Shown here piece after piece: positions 35,901-47,272 of a stretch of 64,000 bases of DNA. A model generated the notes under the pieces. That model was not told where the DNA came from, searched no databases, and saw nothing but the letters and a program-made list of their open reading frames with translations. Each line of letters starts with the position of its first letter. Position 1 is the stretch's first letter. Made by a program: the position numbers and the translations under genes. Source of the stretch: Prosthecodimorpha hirschii (GTDB taxonomy: Bacteria; Pseudomonadota; Alphaproteobacteria; Rhizobiales; Ancalomicrobiaceae); assembly GCF_001305515.1 (NCBI RefSeq), contig NZ_LJYW01000001.1, positions 94,206-158,205 on the forward strand. Reading direction: 5' to 3'.

Positions 35901-36310
35901 GGCGTGATCCCGTGCGATGGAACGGTCTGGCAAATCGAGGCCGGCGTGATTCGGCCGACCGCGTCATGGTTGGATCAGATCGTTAAGGCGACGCTGCAAG
36001 CGCTGTCAACGCTGCAACAGTCCGTAGCTGGAATGCCCCGGGGCGGTTTCGATTTGGGGAATGGGCGGACGAAGTTCCCGCCCCGCCCGCCGAACTGAAA
36101 TCAACCGTTTCATGAACAAACACCGTGAAGCGATTGTCTTATCTCATGATAGACCCGCGAGAAGCGTCCCGCTCCGGTCCGCGGCCCGTCCCGAACCCGG
36201 GCGGCCGCTCCGTCGGCAAGCCCCCGCGGGGGCCCGGCGGCGAGCGATCCGCCGGGCCGTGCGACCCGGCACCGGCGATTCGGTCCCGGTCCGCTGCGCG
36301 CGGTCCGCCG
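35901..36310. other. intergenic region without visible gene
   Basis: This 410-base gap lies between the DUF992 start and the stop of the SAF-domain oxidoreductase. It has a locally AT-richer stretch near 36100-36160. No convincing reading frame, repeat or RNA gene was seen; it should contain the DUF992 promoter. Confidence 0.5.
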
Positions 36311-37615
36311 TCAGCCGAAGCGCGCCTCCATGGCGCGGCGGACGCGCACGGCTTCGCTGCCGGCGTCGACCGTCACGTCGGCCCAGCTGACGACGGCGCC
36401 CGCCGCCACGTCGCGCACCAGCGGCACGCGATGGGCGAGGCCGATCGGAAGGGCACCTTCGGCAAGCGAGCGGGCGGCGGGGATGCACTTGCCCCACACG
36501 GTCCAACCGCCTTCGCCGTCGAGCGTTTCGCCGGCCTTCAGGTCGCGCTTGGCGACTGCCACCGCGTCGCCGGCGAAGGTCCGCGTCGAGCCGGTTGCCT
36601 CGCCGCGCAGGGCGGCGTTGAGCACCGAGATGCCGAGTTCCAATCCGATCAGGTGATAGGGCTTGTACATCGCGGCGTAGCGGCCGCTGGCATCGGTCTT
36701 CAGGCCATATTGCCGGAAGCAGGCGGCGGCATAGTCCGACAGCGCCTCCAGGATGACGTAGACGCCCCAGCGCAGATCGCGGAAGACCGGGCGGCCGTCG
36801 CGCTCGAGCGAGGAAACCACCTCGACCATGCCGGTCGTCTCCAGGACGCCGCCGGCCGCCTTCGGGCGCAGAATATGCGGCAGGTCGTCGACGCCGCAGG
36901 GCGGGAACAGCAGGCCGTCGGAGGGCGGCGTCAGCTCGCAGGCATTGGCGATCGCTGCCATCTCGATCGCCGACTTGGTGCCGTCCAGGAAGGAATTGAA
37001 CATCTGCGGGTTCATGCCCGCCGCCGCCGCCTCGGCCGGCGTCAGGCCGTAGTGGGTCCATACATCGTCGGGCGTCACCTGGTGGAAGACCGGCAGATAT
37101 TTGGTGCCCTTGCCGGCGCAGGCGACCCGGAAGCCGGCCGCGCGCGCCCAGTCGACCATCTCCGAGGTCAGCGCCGGCTGGTCGCCATAGGCCATCGAAT
37201 AGACCACGCCGGCCGAGCGCGCCGCGGCGGCGAGTTCGGCGCCGGCCAGCACGTCGGCCTCGACATTGACCATCACGACATGCTTGCCGGCGCGGATCGC
37301 CGCGAGCGCATGGCGGATGCCGGCCGCTGGATGCCCGGTCGCCTCGATCACCACCTCCACGTCGTCGCGCGCCGCGAGCGCGGCACCGTCGTCCAGAAAG
37401 GCGGTCGCGGCCAGGCGCTGGTCGTCCCAGCCGACCGTCCGGCAGGCCTGGCGAGCCCGGTCCGGCGCGAGATCGGCGATGGCGGCGATCTCCAGGCCGG
37501 GCGTGGTCGGCACCTGGGCGAGGAACATCGAGCCGAACTTGCCGGCGCCGATCAGGCCGGCGCGGACCGGCCGGCCGGCATCGCGGCGGGCGGCGAGAAG
37601 AGACATCAGGTTCAT
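36311..37615 (-). CDS. homoserine-dehydrogenase-like oxidoreductase with SAF domain
   Basis: A 434-residue cytoplasmic NAD(P)-dependent oxidoreductase of the COG4091 type. The Rossmann fold begins at RAGLIGAGKFGSMFL (residues 18-32). EATGHPAAGIRHAL and GKHVVMVNVEADV follow, with an acidic pocket resembling homoserine dehydrogenase. The C-terminal 90 residues form a SAF domain (AVAKRDLKAGETLDGEGGWT). The real homoserine dehydrogenase is at 44619-45941, so this protein does something else; members of this group occur in sugar-acid catabolism. It has no operon partners, and its substrate is unknown. Confidence 0.82.
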   Translation of the reverse strand: MNLMSLLAARRDAGRPVRAGLIGAGKFGSMFLAQVPTTPGLEIAAIADLAPDRARQACRTVGWDDQRLAATAFLDDGAALAARDDVEVVIEATGHPAAGIRHALAAIRAGKHVVMVNVEADVLAGAELAAAARSAGVVYSMAYGDQPALTSEMVDWARAAGFRVACAGKGTKYLPVFHQVTPDDVWTHYGLTPAEAAAAGMNPQMFNSFLDGTKSAIEMAAIANACELTPPSDGLLFPPCGVDDLPHILRPKAAGGVLETTGMVEVVSSLERDGRPVFRDLRWGVYVILEALSDYAAACFRQYGLKTDASGRYAAMYKPYHLIGLELGISVLNAALRGEATGSTRTFAGDAVAVAKRDLKAGETLDGEGGWTVWGKCIPAARSLAEGALPIGLAHRVPLVRDVAAGAVVSWADVTVDAGSEAVRVRRAMEARFG

Positions 37616-37897
37616 GGGACGGACGTTTCCGGATGTTGTTGATTGCGGGCCGGATGGTACCGGCGGCGCCGCGCCTTGTCCCATGTGCTGGCGCGGCAGC
37701 TCGGTTGCACCGCGAGCCGGGATGGTCCGCCATGCGGTCCGCGCCGAGGTCAGCCGCTGGTCATCGGGGACCAATGCGCCTATCTGCAGCCATGAGGCGA
37801 AGCGGAGCCGCCGAGAGTGGTGCCGCGATCGTCCGGATCGCGCGGCCCGGACCGGCAGGGCGGTAGCCGACTGGACAAGGGGCGAGGCGTGCGGGCC

Positions 37898-38119
37898 ATG
37901 ACTGCGAAGATCGTCCTTGTCGTGCTCGCCATCCTGGCGGCATCGGCTGTCGCTGCCGTGGCGCTCTGGAACTGGGTCGGCGCCGGGGACCTGTCCGGGC
38001 ATGGCTGGCTCGCCTTGACCCTCGGCACTGTGTTCTCGCTGGTCATCGGCATCGGGCTGATGGCGCTGGTCTTCGTGTCGAGCCGGCGCGGTTACGACGA
38101 TCCGGATGCCTCCGCCTGA
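37898..38119 (+). CDS. small two-helix membrane protein
   Basis: A 73-residue protein with two hydrophobic segments (about 4-25 and 36-60) and a short charged C-terminus (SSRRGYDDPD). GCGAGG precedes the ATG at 37898. No family recognised. Confidence 0.6.
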   Translation: MTAKIVLVVLAILAASAVAAVALWNWVGAGDLSGHGWLALTLGTVFSLVIGIGLMALVFVSSRRGYDDPDASA

Positions 38120-38325
38120 GGCGGAATGGCGGCCTTGCGCCGGCCGCGCAGCTCGTGCTTTGCCTGCGCTTCGGATCTGCGGTAGGTGTCTCGGCGCTGC
38201 ACAGCGTGCCGCCGTAAGCGTTACCGTCAAGCAACGCATCGCCAGACCCGGGTTACCGGGGTCGTGACGGTGCGTCTCACGCCCGCGGCACGATCCTCGT
38301 CCGGGTCAGTCCTTTCGAGGTTTTC

Positions 38326-38592
38326 ATGACTTCGTTCGAGTTGCCCCGCCGTTCCCGGCGCCTTCCGGCCCGCTACAATGCCCTCGCCCTGCCGCTGGTC
38401 CTGTCCATCATGATGACCTTCGTCGTGTCGGGGATTTCGACCGTCAAAGCGCTCGGTTTCGTGCCGGGCTTCCTGGCCGCCTGGATGTCGGCCTGGGGCG
38501 TCTCCTGGCTGGTCGCCTTCCCGACGCTCCTGGTGGTCATGCCGCTGGTTCGTCGCATCGTCGCCATGGCCGTCGAGCCGCCCGGCCGGTGA
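38326..38592 (+). CDS. DUF2798 membrane protein
   Basis: An 88-residue inner-membrane protein with two transmembrane segments and the DUF2798 pattern (RLPARYNALALPLVLSIMMT; VSGISTVKALG; AFPTLLVVMPLVRRIV). Function unknown. Stands alone, in front of the aminotransferase gene. Confidence 0.85.
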   Translation: MTSFELPRRSRRLPARYNALALPLVLSIMMTFVVSGISTVKALGFVPGFLAAWMSAWGVSWLVAFPTLLVVMPLVRRIVAMAVEPPGR

Positions 38593-38702
38593 TCGGACCG
38601 GCCCCGGCGGGCGGTTCCGGCGGGCAGTTCCCGTGCGGGGCCGCCCTGCGCGGGCGTGGCTTGTTCGGGAGGGGGCTTGTTCCCGAAGGGCGGTGCGATT
38701 AG

Positions 38703-39953
<1,251 letters not shown>

Positions 39954-39962
39954 TGGAACGAT

Positions 39963-39989
39963 CGGGACGGGTGGTTTCCATCCGTCCCG
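39963..39989 (+). terminator. hairpin after aminotransferase gene
   Basis: Eight-base stem CGGGACGG/CCGTCCCG, 11-base loop, nine bases after the stop. No T-run, so a weak terminator call. Confidence 0.4.
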
Positions 39990-40130
39990 GGACTGCGCAC
40001 CGCTGATCCTTCGGCCCCCGGTCCCCGTCGATTTGTGGTGCGGCCCCTCGCGCCGCGCGTCCGTTCAGGCCTGCTTCATCGGGTCCGCGGCAGGATGACG
40101 GCTGACGCATCGGCCGACCGGAGAGGCACC

Positions 40131-40466
40131 ATGAAACTGCGCTTGGGCATGGCGGCCCTGATCCTGGCCGTCGGATATGCGGCTCCGGCTTCTGCCGACG
40201 GCGCCGCGCCCGGCGTGGTCGCGGGCGGCAGTCCGGATGTCGCGGTCAACGGTCGCCCGGCGGCGCAGACCGGGGCGGCGGTGACGGGGGGCGGCGTGAT
40301 CGTCGGCGGATCCCCGAATGTCTTCATCAACGGCAAGCCGGCCGCACTCGCCGGCAGCGCGACCGATTGCGGCGGCGTGGTCGTCGGCGGCAGCGCCAAT
40401 GTGCTGGTCAACGGCAAGCCGCTGGCCTCGGCCGGCACGGCCGCGACCGGATGCCCGGCCCGATAG
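40131..40466 (+). CDS. PAAR-like repeat protein with signal peptide
   Basis: A 111-residue protein. Residues 1-23 are a Sec signal peptide (LRLGMAALILAVGYAAPASA). The mature part has three roughly 29-residue repeats of the type VVAGGSPDVAVNGRPAAQTG, IVGGSPNVFINGKPAALAG and VVGGSANVLVNGKPLASAG, as in PAAR-like proteins that sharpen type VI secretion spikes. True PAAR tips are cytoplasmic and leaderless; here a leader is clear, and no VgrG or type VI gene is in the window. Ribosome-binding site GGAGAGG before the ATG. Its role may be periplasmic or surface. Confidence 0.75.
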   Translation: MKLRLGMAALILAVGYAAPASADGAAPGVVAGGSPDVAVNGRPAAQTGAAVTGGGVIVGGSPNVFINGKPAALAGSATDCGGVVVGGSANVLVNGKPLASAGTAATGCPAR

Positions 40467-40523
40467 GGCCCGGCGCGGCGAGGCCTATCACCAAGACCCG
40501 GTCACGATCCACCTTTTGAGGCG

Positions 40524-42335
40524 TCACGCCCTGACGCGGACGTAGCTGCCCGGCGCGTCTTCGATCGGCTTCAGCTTGCGGCCGCCGGGCTTGCGCGCCT
40601 TGACGGTCTCGGGCGCGAGGCCGGAGACCCAGGTCTGCCAATGGCCCCACCAGGTGCCGGGGGTCTCGTCCGCCTTGGCGATCCAGTCCTCCAGCGTGCC
40701 CTTGACCTTGCCGCCGGTCCAGAACTGGTATTTCGGCTTCGCGGCCGGATTGACCACGCCGGCGATGTGACCGGAGCCGGCCAGGACATATTCGACCGGG
40801 CCGCCGAAATATTTCGAGCCCTCGAACACCGAACGCGCCGGGGCGATGTGGTCCTCGCGGGCAGCGAGATTGTAGACCGGGATGCGGACCTTCTTCAGGT
40901 CCAGCGTCTCGCCGGCCATGACCATGTCGCCCTTGGTCAGCCGGTTTTCCAGATAGCAGTTGCGCAGGTAGTAGCTGTGGTTCGCCGCCGGCATCCGGGT
41001 GGAATCGGAGTTCCAGAACAGGAGATCGAACGGGAAGGGCTCCTTGCCCTTCATGTAGTTGTTGATGAAATAGGGCCAGATCAGGTCGTTCGAGCGCAGC
41101 ATGTTGAAGGCCGAGGCCATCTTCTTGCCTTCGAGATAGCCCTTCTCCTTCATGCGCTCTTCGAGGATGCGGATCTGGTCCTCGTCGACGAAGACCTTCA
41201 GGTCGCCCGCATAGGTGAAATCGACCTGGGTGGTGAAGAAGGTCGCGCTCTTGATCCGGTCGTCGCCGATCGCCGCGCAATAGGCCAGCGTGACCGCCAG
41301 CAGGGTGCCGCCGACGCAGTAGCCGATCGCATTGGCCTGCCGGTCGCCGGTCGCCTGCTCGATCACGTCGAGGGCCGTCAGGATGCCTTCCTTCATGTAG
41401 TGCTCGAAGGACTTGTCGGCCTGCCGGGCATCCGGATTGACCCAGGAGATCACGAACACCGTATGGCCTTCGCCGACCGCCCAGCGGATGAAGCTCTTCT
41501 CCGGATTGAGATCGAGAATGTAGAATTTGTTGATCCAGGGCGGCACGATCAGCAGCGGCCGCTTCAGGACCTTCTCGGTCGTCGGCTCATATTGCAGGAT
41601 CTGGCAGACGTCGTTCTGGAAGATCACCTTGCCGGGCGTGGTGGCGAGATTCTCGCCGACCTTGAAGCGCCCCTCGCTCGCCTGCCGGATCTTCAGATCG
41701 CCGCCGCCGGCGACGATGTCCTCGGCCATCATCCGGATGCCGCGGACCAGATTCTCGCCCGACGACTGCATGGTTTCGCGCAGCAGTTCCGGGTTGGTCA
41801 GCAGGAAATTGGTCGGCGCCAGCGCCGAGGTGATCTGGCGCATGAAGAATTCCGCCTTGTGGCGGATATGCGGCTCGAGTCCCTCGGCCTCCTCGACCAT
41901 GTCCTCGGCCCAGCGCGAGGTGGTCAGGTACATCTGCTTGACGAAGTCGAAGAACTGGTTCTCCCGCCAGTCGGGGTCCTGGAAGCGCTTGTCGCGCGGA
42001 TCCGGCTCCACCGCCGGCGCGACAGTCTCGCCGGCCATCCGCTTCAGCGAGCGGTCCCAGATGTCCATGTAGCCGGTCACCAGCCGGCGCTGCGCCTCCA
42101 TGGCGCGCTGCGGGTCGGACAGCCAGTACTCGCCGACATGGGCGAGCGTCTTGAAGACATGGGCGAGCTCGTCGGCCAGTTCGTCCTTGGCCTGGCCTTC
42201 CTCGCGCGGCTTCAGATAGGCGGCGGCGGCGCGGCCGGCCTGCTCGACGACCCGGGCCAGGTTCTGCGCGAAGGCCTCCGGATTCTTGACGATGTATCTG
42301 AGCAGCGGGCTCTCGGATTCGCCTTCCGCGGCCAT
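40524..42335 (-). CDS. phaC: class I poly(3-hydroxyalkanoate) synthase
   Basis: A 603-residue enzyme that polymerises (R)-3-hydroxyacyl-CoA into storage polyester at granule surfaces. Catalytic triad: Cys340 in the lipase-like box GYCVGGT, Asp495 (REDHIAP) and His523 (GSGHIAG). The helical N-terminal domain of about 200 residues is typical of class I. GAGGGAACG precedes the ATG. It is divergent from an aminotransferase gene, an arrangement conserved in Rhizobiales. phaA, phaB and phaZ are not in the window. Confidence 0.96.
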   Translation of the reverse strand: MAAEGESESPLLRYIVKNPEAFAQNLARVVEQAGRAAAAYLKPREEGQAKDELADELAHVFKTLAHVGEYWLSDPQRAMEAQRRLVTGYMDIWDRSLKRMAGETVAPAVEPDPRDKRFQDPDWRENQFFDFVKQMYLTTSRWAEDMVEEAEGLEPHIRHKAEFFMRQITSALAPTNFLLTNPELLRETMQSSGENLVRGIRMMAEDIVAGGGDLKIRQASEGRFKVGENLATTPGKVIFQNDVCQILQYEPTTEKVLKRPLLIVPPWINKFYILDLNPEKSFIRWAVGEGHTVFVISWVNPDARQADKSFEHYMKEGILTALDVIEQATGDRQANAIGYCVGGTLLAVTLAYCAAIGDDRIKSATFFTTQVDFTYAGDLKVFVDEDQIRILEERMKEKGYLEGKKMASAFNMLRSNDLIWPYFINNYMKGKEPFPFDLLFWNSDSTRMPAANHSYYLRNCYLENRLTKGDMVMAGETLDLKKVRIPVYNLAAREDHIAPARSVFEGSKYFGGPVEYVLAGSGHIAGVVNPAAKPKYQFWTGGKVKGTLEDWIAKADETPGTWWGHWQTWVSGLAPETVKARKPGGRKLKPIEDAPGSYVRVRA

Positions 42336-42715
42336 GGACGTTCCCTCAAGATCTCGTCACCGTTGCGAAGCCTTCGCCTCCGATCGGACCCCGCTTGCGG
42401 CGTCTCGGCGGCCGCGATCCGGGGGGAGGCGAGGGCCCATGACTTGACTTTCTATGTGGCAGGTCGGACCGCCGCCGACAACAGCGACTTCCGTTGTGTC
42501 GCGCACAAACTTCGCGCCCGAATCGACCGCCGTCCCGGCGGCCTTGCGGCGCAAGGTCCTGGGTGTCGCGCGGGCGGAGATCTGGTAAAAGCGCCGACCG
42601 GCCTGTATGGCTGTCACGATTCCGCCGCGGAGCGGGTCGATTTCGGAACAACGGGAGAAGGGCGCCGGCGATTGTCGCCGGATGGCCGCGGTCACATCAC
42701 AAAAGGACGTTCGCC
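42336..42715. promoter_or_regulatory. divergent control region, phaC/aminotransferase
   Basis: These 380 bases between divergent starts hold no gene. A TTGACT hexamer at 42444-42449 is a possible -35 element, but no matching -10 element could be fixed. Confidence 0.35.
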
Positions 42716-43933
42716 ATGGACGAGTTCCACAAGATCCGACGGCTGCCGCCGTACGTGTTCGAGCAGGTCAACCGTCTCAAGGCACAGGCGCGCGCGAACG
42801 GCGCCGACATCATCGATCTCGGCATGGGCAATCCCGACCTGCCGACCCCGCGCTTCATCGAAGAGAAGCTGATCGAGACGATCGGCAAGCCGCGCACCAA
42901 CCGCTATTCGGCCTCCAAGGGCATCGCCGGCCTGCGCCGCGCCCAGGCCGCCTATTACGATCGCCGCTTCGGCGTGAAGCTCAATCCGGACACCCAGATC
43001 GTCGCGACGCTCGGTTCGAAGGAAGGCTTCGTCAACATGGCGCAGGCGATCACCGCGCCGGGCGACGTGATTCTGGCGCCGAATCCGAGCTATCCGATCC
43101 ATGCCTTCGGCTTCCTGATGGTCGGCGGCGTGATCCGCTCGGTGCCCTGCGAGCCCGGCCCGGCCTTCTTCGAGGCGCTCGAGCGGGCGGTCGTGCATTC
43201 GATCCCGAAGCCGCTCGCGGTCGTGCTGTGCTATCCGTCCAACCCGACCGCGATGACCGCCGATCTCGACTTCTACCGGGACTGCGTCGCCTTCGCGAAG
43301 CGGCACGGCATCTTCCTCCTGTCCGATCTCGCCTATTCGGAGATCTATTTCGACAACGACCCGCCGCCCTCGATCCTGCAGGTGCCGGGTGCCACCGAGG
43401 TGGCGGTCGAATTCACCTCGATGTCGAAATCCTTCTCGATGCCGGGCTGGCGCATCGGTTTCGCGGTCGGCAACGAGCGGCTGATCGCGGCCCTCGCGCG
43501 GGTCAAGAGCTATCTCGACTACGGCGCCTATACGCCGATCCAGGTCGCCGCCGCCGCCGCGCTCAACTCGGGCGACGCCGCCATCGAGGAAATCCGCGAG
43601 ACCTATAAGAAGCGCCGCGACGTGATGGTCGAGAGCTTCGGCAAGGCCGGCTGGGACATTCCCGCGCCGCGCGCCTCGATGTTCGCCTGGGTGCCGATCC
43701 CGGAGAAGTTCCGCAAGCTGGGCAGCCTGGAATTCTCCAAGCTCCTGGTCGAGAAGGCCGATATCGCGGTCGCGCCGGGCATCGGCTTCGGCGAGCACGG
43801 CGACGAATATGTGCGCATCGCGCTGGTCGAGAACGAGCAGCGCATCCGCCAGGCCGCCCGCAACGTGCGCCGCTTCTTCGACGGCGCCGACAAGATCCTG
43901 CACAACGTCATCCCGATGGCGGCCCATCGCTGA
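42716..43933 (+). CDS. class I/II aminotransferase (LL-diaminopimelate/alanine type)
   Basis: A 405-residue PLP aminotransferase. Conserved: DIIDLGMGNPDLPTP, ATLGSKEGFVNMAQ, VVLCYPSNPTAMTA, LLSDLAYSEIYFD and Lys238 in TSMSKSFSMPGWRIGFA. It belongs to the group annotated as LL-diaminopimelate, or AlaC-like alanine, aminotransferase. It precedes hom and glpX in the order typical of Rhizobiales. The actual amino-acid specificity cannot be settled from sequence. Confidence 0.9.
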   Translation: MDEFHKIRRLPPYVFEQVNRLKAQARANGADIIDLGMGNPDLPTPRFIEEKLIETIGKPRTNRYSASKGIAGLRRAQAAYYDRRFGVKLNPDTQIVATLGSKEGFVNMAQAITAPGDVILAPNPSYPIHAFGFLMVGGVIRSVPCEPGPAFFEALERAVVHSIPKPLAVVLCYPSNPTAMTADLDFYRDCVAFAKRHGIFLLSDLAYSEIYFDNDPPPSILQVPGATEVAVEFTSMSKSFSMPGWRIGFAVGNERLIAALARVKSYLDYGAYTPIQVAAAAALNSGDAAIEEIRETYKKRRDVMVESFGKAGWDIPAPRASMFAWVPIPEKFRKLGSLEFSKLLVEKADIAVAPGIGFGEHGDEYVRIALVENEQRIRQAARNVRRFFDGADKILHNVIPMAAHR

Positions 43934-44046
43934 GCGGGCCTCTGCGGACCGCTGCGCTCGGAGGTGGGTGCGGCGGCGCCGATGTCATCGGCCAGGGCGG
44001 ATAGCCCGGCACGACGCGCGCCGACGGGAACAACGAGGTCGAACCG

Positions 44047-44475
44047 ATGGATGCAGCGCGCGAAGCTCTGAACACCCTGCTCGGATCCTTCATCGGCTTC
44101 GCCGAGCAGATGCTCGAGCAGCATGGCGAGTTCTACCCCTATGCCGGGGCCATGAAGCCCACCGGCGAGGTGGTCAGCATCGGCCACCATGACGGCGACG
44201 AGCAGCCGCCGCGGATCGAGGCGCTCGAAAGCCTGCGCGGCTTCCTCGCTGCCGAAGCCGCGGCCGGCCGCATCGACGCGACGGCGCTCTTCTACGACTG
44301 CCGCGTCAGCGTGCCGGACTCCGATGCGATCTCCGACGCCATCGCGGTCGAACTCGACCACCGGTCCGGATCGTCGCTGGTCTGCTATCTGCCCTATCGT
44401 CTGGCGGACGGAACCCTGGAGACCGGGGACATCTTCGCCAACGAAGGGGCGAATGCCGTGTTCGGCGCCGGCTAG
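44047..44475 (+). CDS. conserved-looking hypothetical protein
   Basis: A 142-residue soluble, acidic protein with no signal peptide or membrane segment. Features: LLGSFIGFAEQMLEQHGEFY near the start and a hydrophobic, beta-like C-terminal half (ALFYDCRVSVPDSD, SSLVCYLPYRLADG). I do not recognise the family. It sits between the aminotransferase and hom genes, which are usually neighbours, so it may be an insertion into that block. GC content matches the host. Confidence 0.65.
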   Translation: MDAAREALNTLLGSFIGFAEQMLEQHGEFYPYAGAMKPTGEVVSIGHHDGDEQPPRIEALESLRGFLAAEAAAGRIDATALFYDCRVSVPDSDAISDAIAVELDHRSGSSLVCYLPYRLADGTLETGDIFANEGANAVFGAG

Positions 44476-44618
44476 CTGCGGAGACGAACCCGACCGGCAC
44501 GGCCGCCCACCGGAACGGCGCGCGCGTAAACCACAATGATCAACCGGGCATCTGGAAATGCGGCTGACGAGGCCGTATGAGCTTCCGGTGCTCGCCACCC
44601 GCGGAACGGGATATCCCC

Positions 44619-45941
44619 ATGCAGCCCAGCCTCCGTCTCGGCCTCGCCGGCCTCGGCACCGTCGGGGCGTCCGTCGTGCGCCTCCTGAACAAACACTCCA
44701 AGGACCTCGCGGTCCGCTGCGGCCGGCCGATCGTGCTGCGCGGCGTCTCGGCGCGGGACCGGACCCGCGACCGCGGCATCGACATCGGCAACGTCAACTG
44801 GTTCCAGGATCCGGTGAAGCTCGCCATGGATCCGGGCATCGACGTGTTCGTCGAACTGATGGGCGGGTCGTCCGGTCCGGCCGAAGATGCGGTGCGCGCC
44901 GCTCTTGAGACCGGCAAGCATGTCGTCACCGCCAACAAGGCGCTGCTCGCCCGGCACGGCAACGATCTCGCCCGCCTGGCCGAGCGCAAGGGCGTCAGCC
45001 TGAATTTCGAGGCGGCCGTCGCCGGCGGCATCCCGGTCATCAAGACCCTGCGCGAGGCGCTCGCCGGCAACTCGGTCAGCCGCGTCGCCGGCATCCTCAA
45101 CGGCACCTGCAACTACATCCTGACCCGGATGGAAGCGGAGGACATGTCCTTCGGCGAATGCCTGAAGGAGGCCCAGCGCCTCGGCTATGCGGAGGCCGAT
45201 CCGACCTTCGATGTCGGCGGCTTCGATGCCGCCCACAAGCTGGCGCTGCTGACCAGCCTCGCCTTCGGCTCCGAGATCGATGTCGATTCGATCTATATCG
45301 AGGGCATCGAGCGGATCACGCTGGCCGATATCGAGGCCGCCGACGAGCTCGGCTACCGGCTGAAACTGCTCGGCATCGCCGAGCGGACCGAGAGCGGCAT
45401 CGAGCAGCGCGTCCACCCGACCATGGTGCCGAAGGCCTCGGCGATCGCCCGGATCGACGGCGTGCTCAACGCAGTCGCCATCGACGGCGATTTCGTCGGC
45501 CGGCTGATGCTGGTCGGCCCGGGCGCGGGCGGCGATGCGACGGCCTCCTCCGTTGTGGGCGACATCGCCGACATCGCGCGCGGCACCGCGCTTGCCATGA
45601 TGGGGCGGCCGTCCGAGCATCTGGAACCCTACCGGCCCGCCGGCGTCCGCGCCCACAAGGGCGGCTACTATGTCCGGCTGTCGGTCTTCGACCGCCCTGG
45701 GGCCCTGGCGGCGATCGCCAGCCGCATGGCCGAAAAGGGAATCTCGCTGGAATCGATCGTCCAGCGGCGGCGCGCGCCGCATGCCGCCGTCGTCGGCACC
45801 CAGGCGCCGGCGGAGCCGCAGTCGATCATCATGATCACTTACGAAACGACCGAGGCCGCGGTAAGAGAAGCGCTCGATCTGATCCGCGACGACGGCCACG
45901 TCGCGGACGCGCCGCAATTCATCCGCATCGAGGCGCTCTGA
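44619..45941 (+). CDS. hom: homoserine dehydrogenase
   Basis: A 440-residue NAD(P)-dependent enzyme converting aspartate semialdehyde to homoserine, toward threonine, isoleucine and methionine. Blocks: LGLAGLGTVGASVVRLL, VTANKALLARHG, EAAVAGGIPVIKTLRE, ILNGTCNYILTRM and EADPTFDVGGFDAAHKLALL. A C-terminal ACT domain (SVFDRPGALAAIASRMAEKG) indicates feedback control by an amino acid, usually threonine. The start at 44619 begins conserved sequence. Followed by glpX after 52 bases. Confidence 0.96.
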   Translation: MQPSLRLGLAGLGTVGASVVRLLNKHSKDLAVRCGRPIVLRGVSARDRTRDRGIDIGNVNWFQDPVKLAMDPGIDVFVELMGGSSGPAEDAVRAALETGKHVVTANKALLARHGNDLARLAERKGVSLNFEAAVAGGIPVIKTLREALAGNSVSRVAGILNGTCNYILTRMEAEDMSFGECLKEAQRLGYAEADPTFDVGGFDAAHKLALLTSLAFGSEIDVDSIYIEGIERITLADIEAADELGYRLKLLGIAERTESGIEQRVHPTMVPKASAIARIDGVLNAVAIDGDFVGRLMLVGPGAGGDATASSVVGDIADIARGTALAMMGRPSEHLEPYRPAGVRAHKGGYYVRLSVFDRPGALAAIASRMAEKGISLESIVQRRRAPHAAVVGTQAPAEPQSIIMITYETTEAAVREALDLIRDDGHVADAPQFIRIEAL

Positions 45942-45993
45942 AAGCGTCCGCCGGCAGGCCGCCGGATCTGTACTCGGGGGAACTTCCGAAGCC

Positions 45994-47007
45994 ATGAGCA
46001 CGCAAAGCCACCGCCATCACGGCCACACCATCGACGATGACCGGCTCGACCGCGTCCTGTCGCTCGAACTCGCGCGCGTGACCGAGCGTGCTGCGGTGGC
46101 GGCGGCGCGCCTGCGCGGTCGCGGCGACGAAAAGGCCGCCGACCAGGCCGCGGTCAACGCCATGCGGGCGGAGCTCAACAACCTCTCGATCGACGGCACC
46201 GTCGTGATCGGCGAGGGCGAGCGCGACGAGGCGCCGATGCTCTATATCGGCGAGAAGGTCGGCAACGGGAAGGGACCGAAGGTCGACATCGCCCTCGATC
46301 CGCTCGAAGGCACCACCATCTGCGCCAAGAACCTGCCGAATTCGATCGCCGTGATCGCGCTCGCCCATGAGGGCGCGCTGCTCTACGCGCCCGACGTCTA
46401 CATGGACAAGATCGCCATCGGCCCGGGCTATCCGATGGGCCTGATCGATCTCGACGCGCCGCCGGCCGAGAATATCCAGGCGCTCGCCAACGCCAAGATG
46501 GTGCCGATCTCCGAGGTCACCGCCTGCATCCTCGACCGTCCGCGCCATGCCCGGCTGATCGAGGAGGTGCGCGCCACCGGCTGCGCCATCCGGCTGATCG
46601 GCGACGGCGACGTGGCCGGCGTGATCCACACCACCGAGCCGGCCGATACCGGCATCGACATCTATCTCGGCTCCGGCGGCGCCCCGGAAGGCGTGCTCGC
46701 CGCCGCCGCGCTGCGCTGCACCGGCGGCCAGATGCAGGGCCGCCTGATCCTCGACAGCCGCGAGAAGGTCGAGCGCGCCGCCAAGATGGGCATCACCGAC
46801 CCGCGCCGCAAATATACCCACGAGGACATGGCCCGCGGCGACGTGCTGTTCGCCGCGACCGGCGTCACCGACGGCAACATGCTCCAGGGCGTCAAGTTCG
46901 GCCGCAACCGCATCGTGACCCACACGATCGTCATGCGCTCGTCCTCGAAGACCGTCCGCTGGATCCGCGCCGCCCATACCGATCCGGAGAAGTTCGATCC
47001 GGAGTGA
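45994..47007 (+). CDS. glpX: class II fructose-1,6-bisphosphatase
   Basis: A 337-residue metal-dependent phosphatase of gluconeogenesis (GlpX type). Key blocks: GTVVIGEGERDEAPMLYIGE, DIALDPLEGTTICAKN (metal-binding DPLEGT) and LGSGGAPEGVLAAAALRCTG. Probably co-transcribed with hom; a strong terminator follows. Confidence 0.96.
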   Translation: MSTQSHRHHGHTIDDDRLDRVLSLELARVTERAAVAAARLRGRGDEKAADQAAVNAMRAELNNLSIDGTVVIGEGERDEAPMLYIGEKVGNGKGPKVDIALDPLEGTTICAKNLPNSIAVIALAHEGALLYAPDVYMDKIAIGPGYPMGLIDLDAPPAENIQALANAKMVPISEVTACILDRPRHARLIEEVRATGCAIRLIGDGDVAGVIHTTEPADTGIDIYLGSGGAPEGVLAAAALRCTGGQMQGRLILDSREKVERAAKMGITDPRRKYTHEDMARGDVLFAATGVTDGNMLQGVKFGRNRIVTHTIVMRSSSKTVRWIRAAHTDPEKFDPE

Positions 47008-47042
47008 GCCGGGGGCTCGGCCGGACCTGACCGCAATAATGG

Positions 47043-47073
47043 CGGGGCGATCGCGGTGCGGTCGCCCCGTTTT
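47043..47073 (+). terminator. Rho-independent terminator of glpX
   Basis: Stem CGGGGCGA/TCGCCCCG (47043-47050 with 47062-47069), followed by TTTT, 35 bases after the glpX stop. Confidence 0.88.
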
Positions 47074-47272
47074 GCATTTGCGGTGCCCGTCGGTGGATCG
47101 AACGCGCCCGGCGCGCCACGCAAGGGGACTCGGACGCGGTGCCCATATCGCGACCATCTCGGCGGCCGATGACCTGATCTCAGCCGTCCGGCGGCCCATA
47201 CGCCGCTGGCATTCGCTCACCACCGGCCGGGGCCCCCGGGCGATCGCCGGCGGCCATTTCGACGATCAGCGG

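Noticed and set aside
36311..37615. Second homoserine dehydrogenase
   Set aside because: The SAF domain and different C-terminus place it in another group. The biosynthetic enzyme is at 44619-45941.
40131..40466. Marker of a type VI secretion locus
   Set aside because: No vgrG, hcp, tss or effector gene is nearby, and the protein carries a Sec leader.
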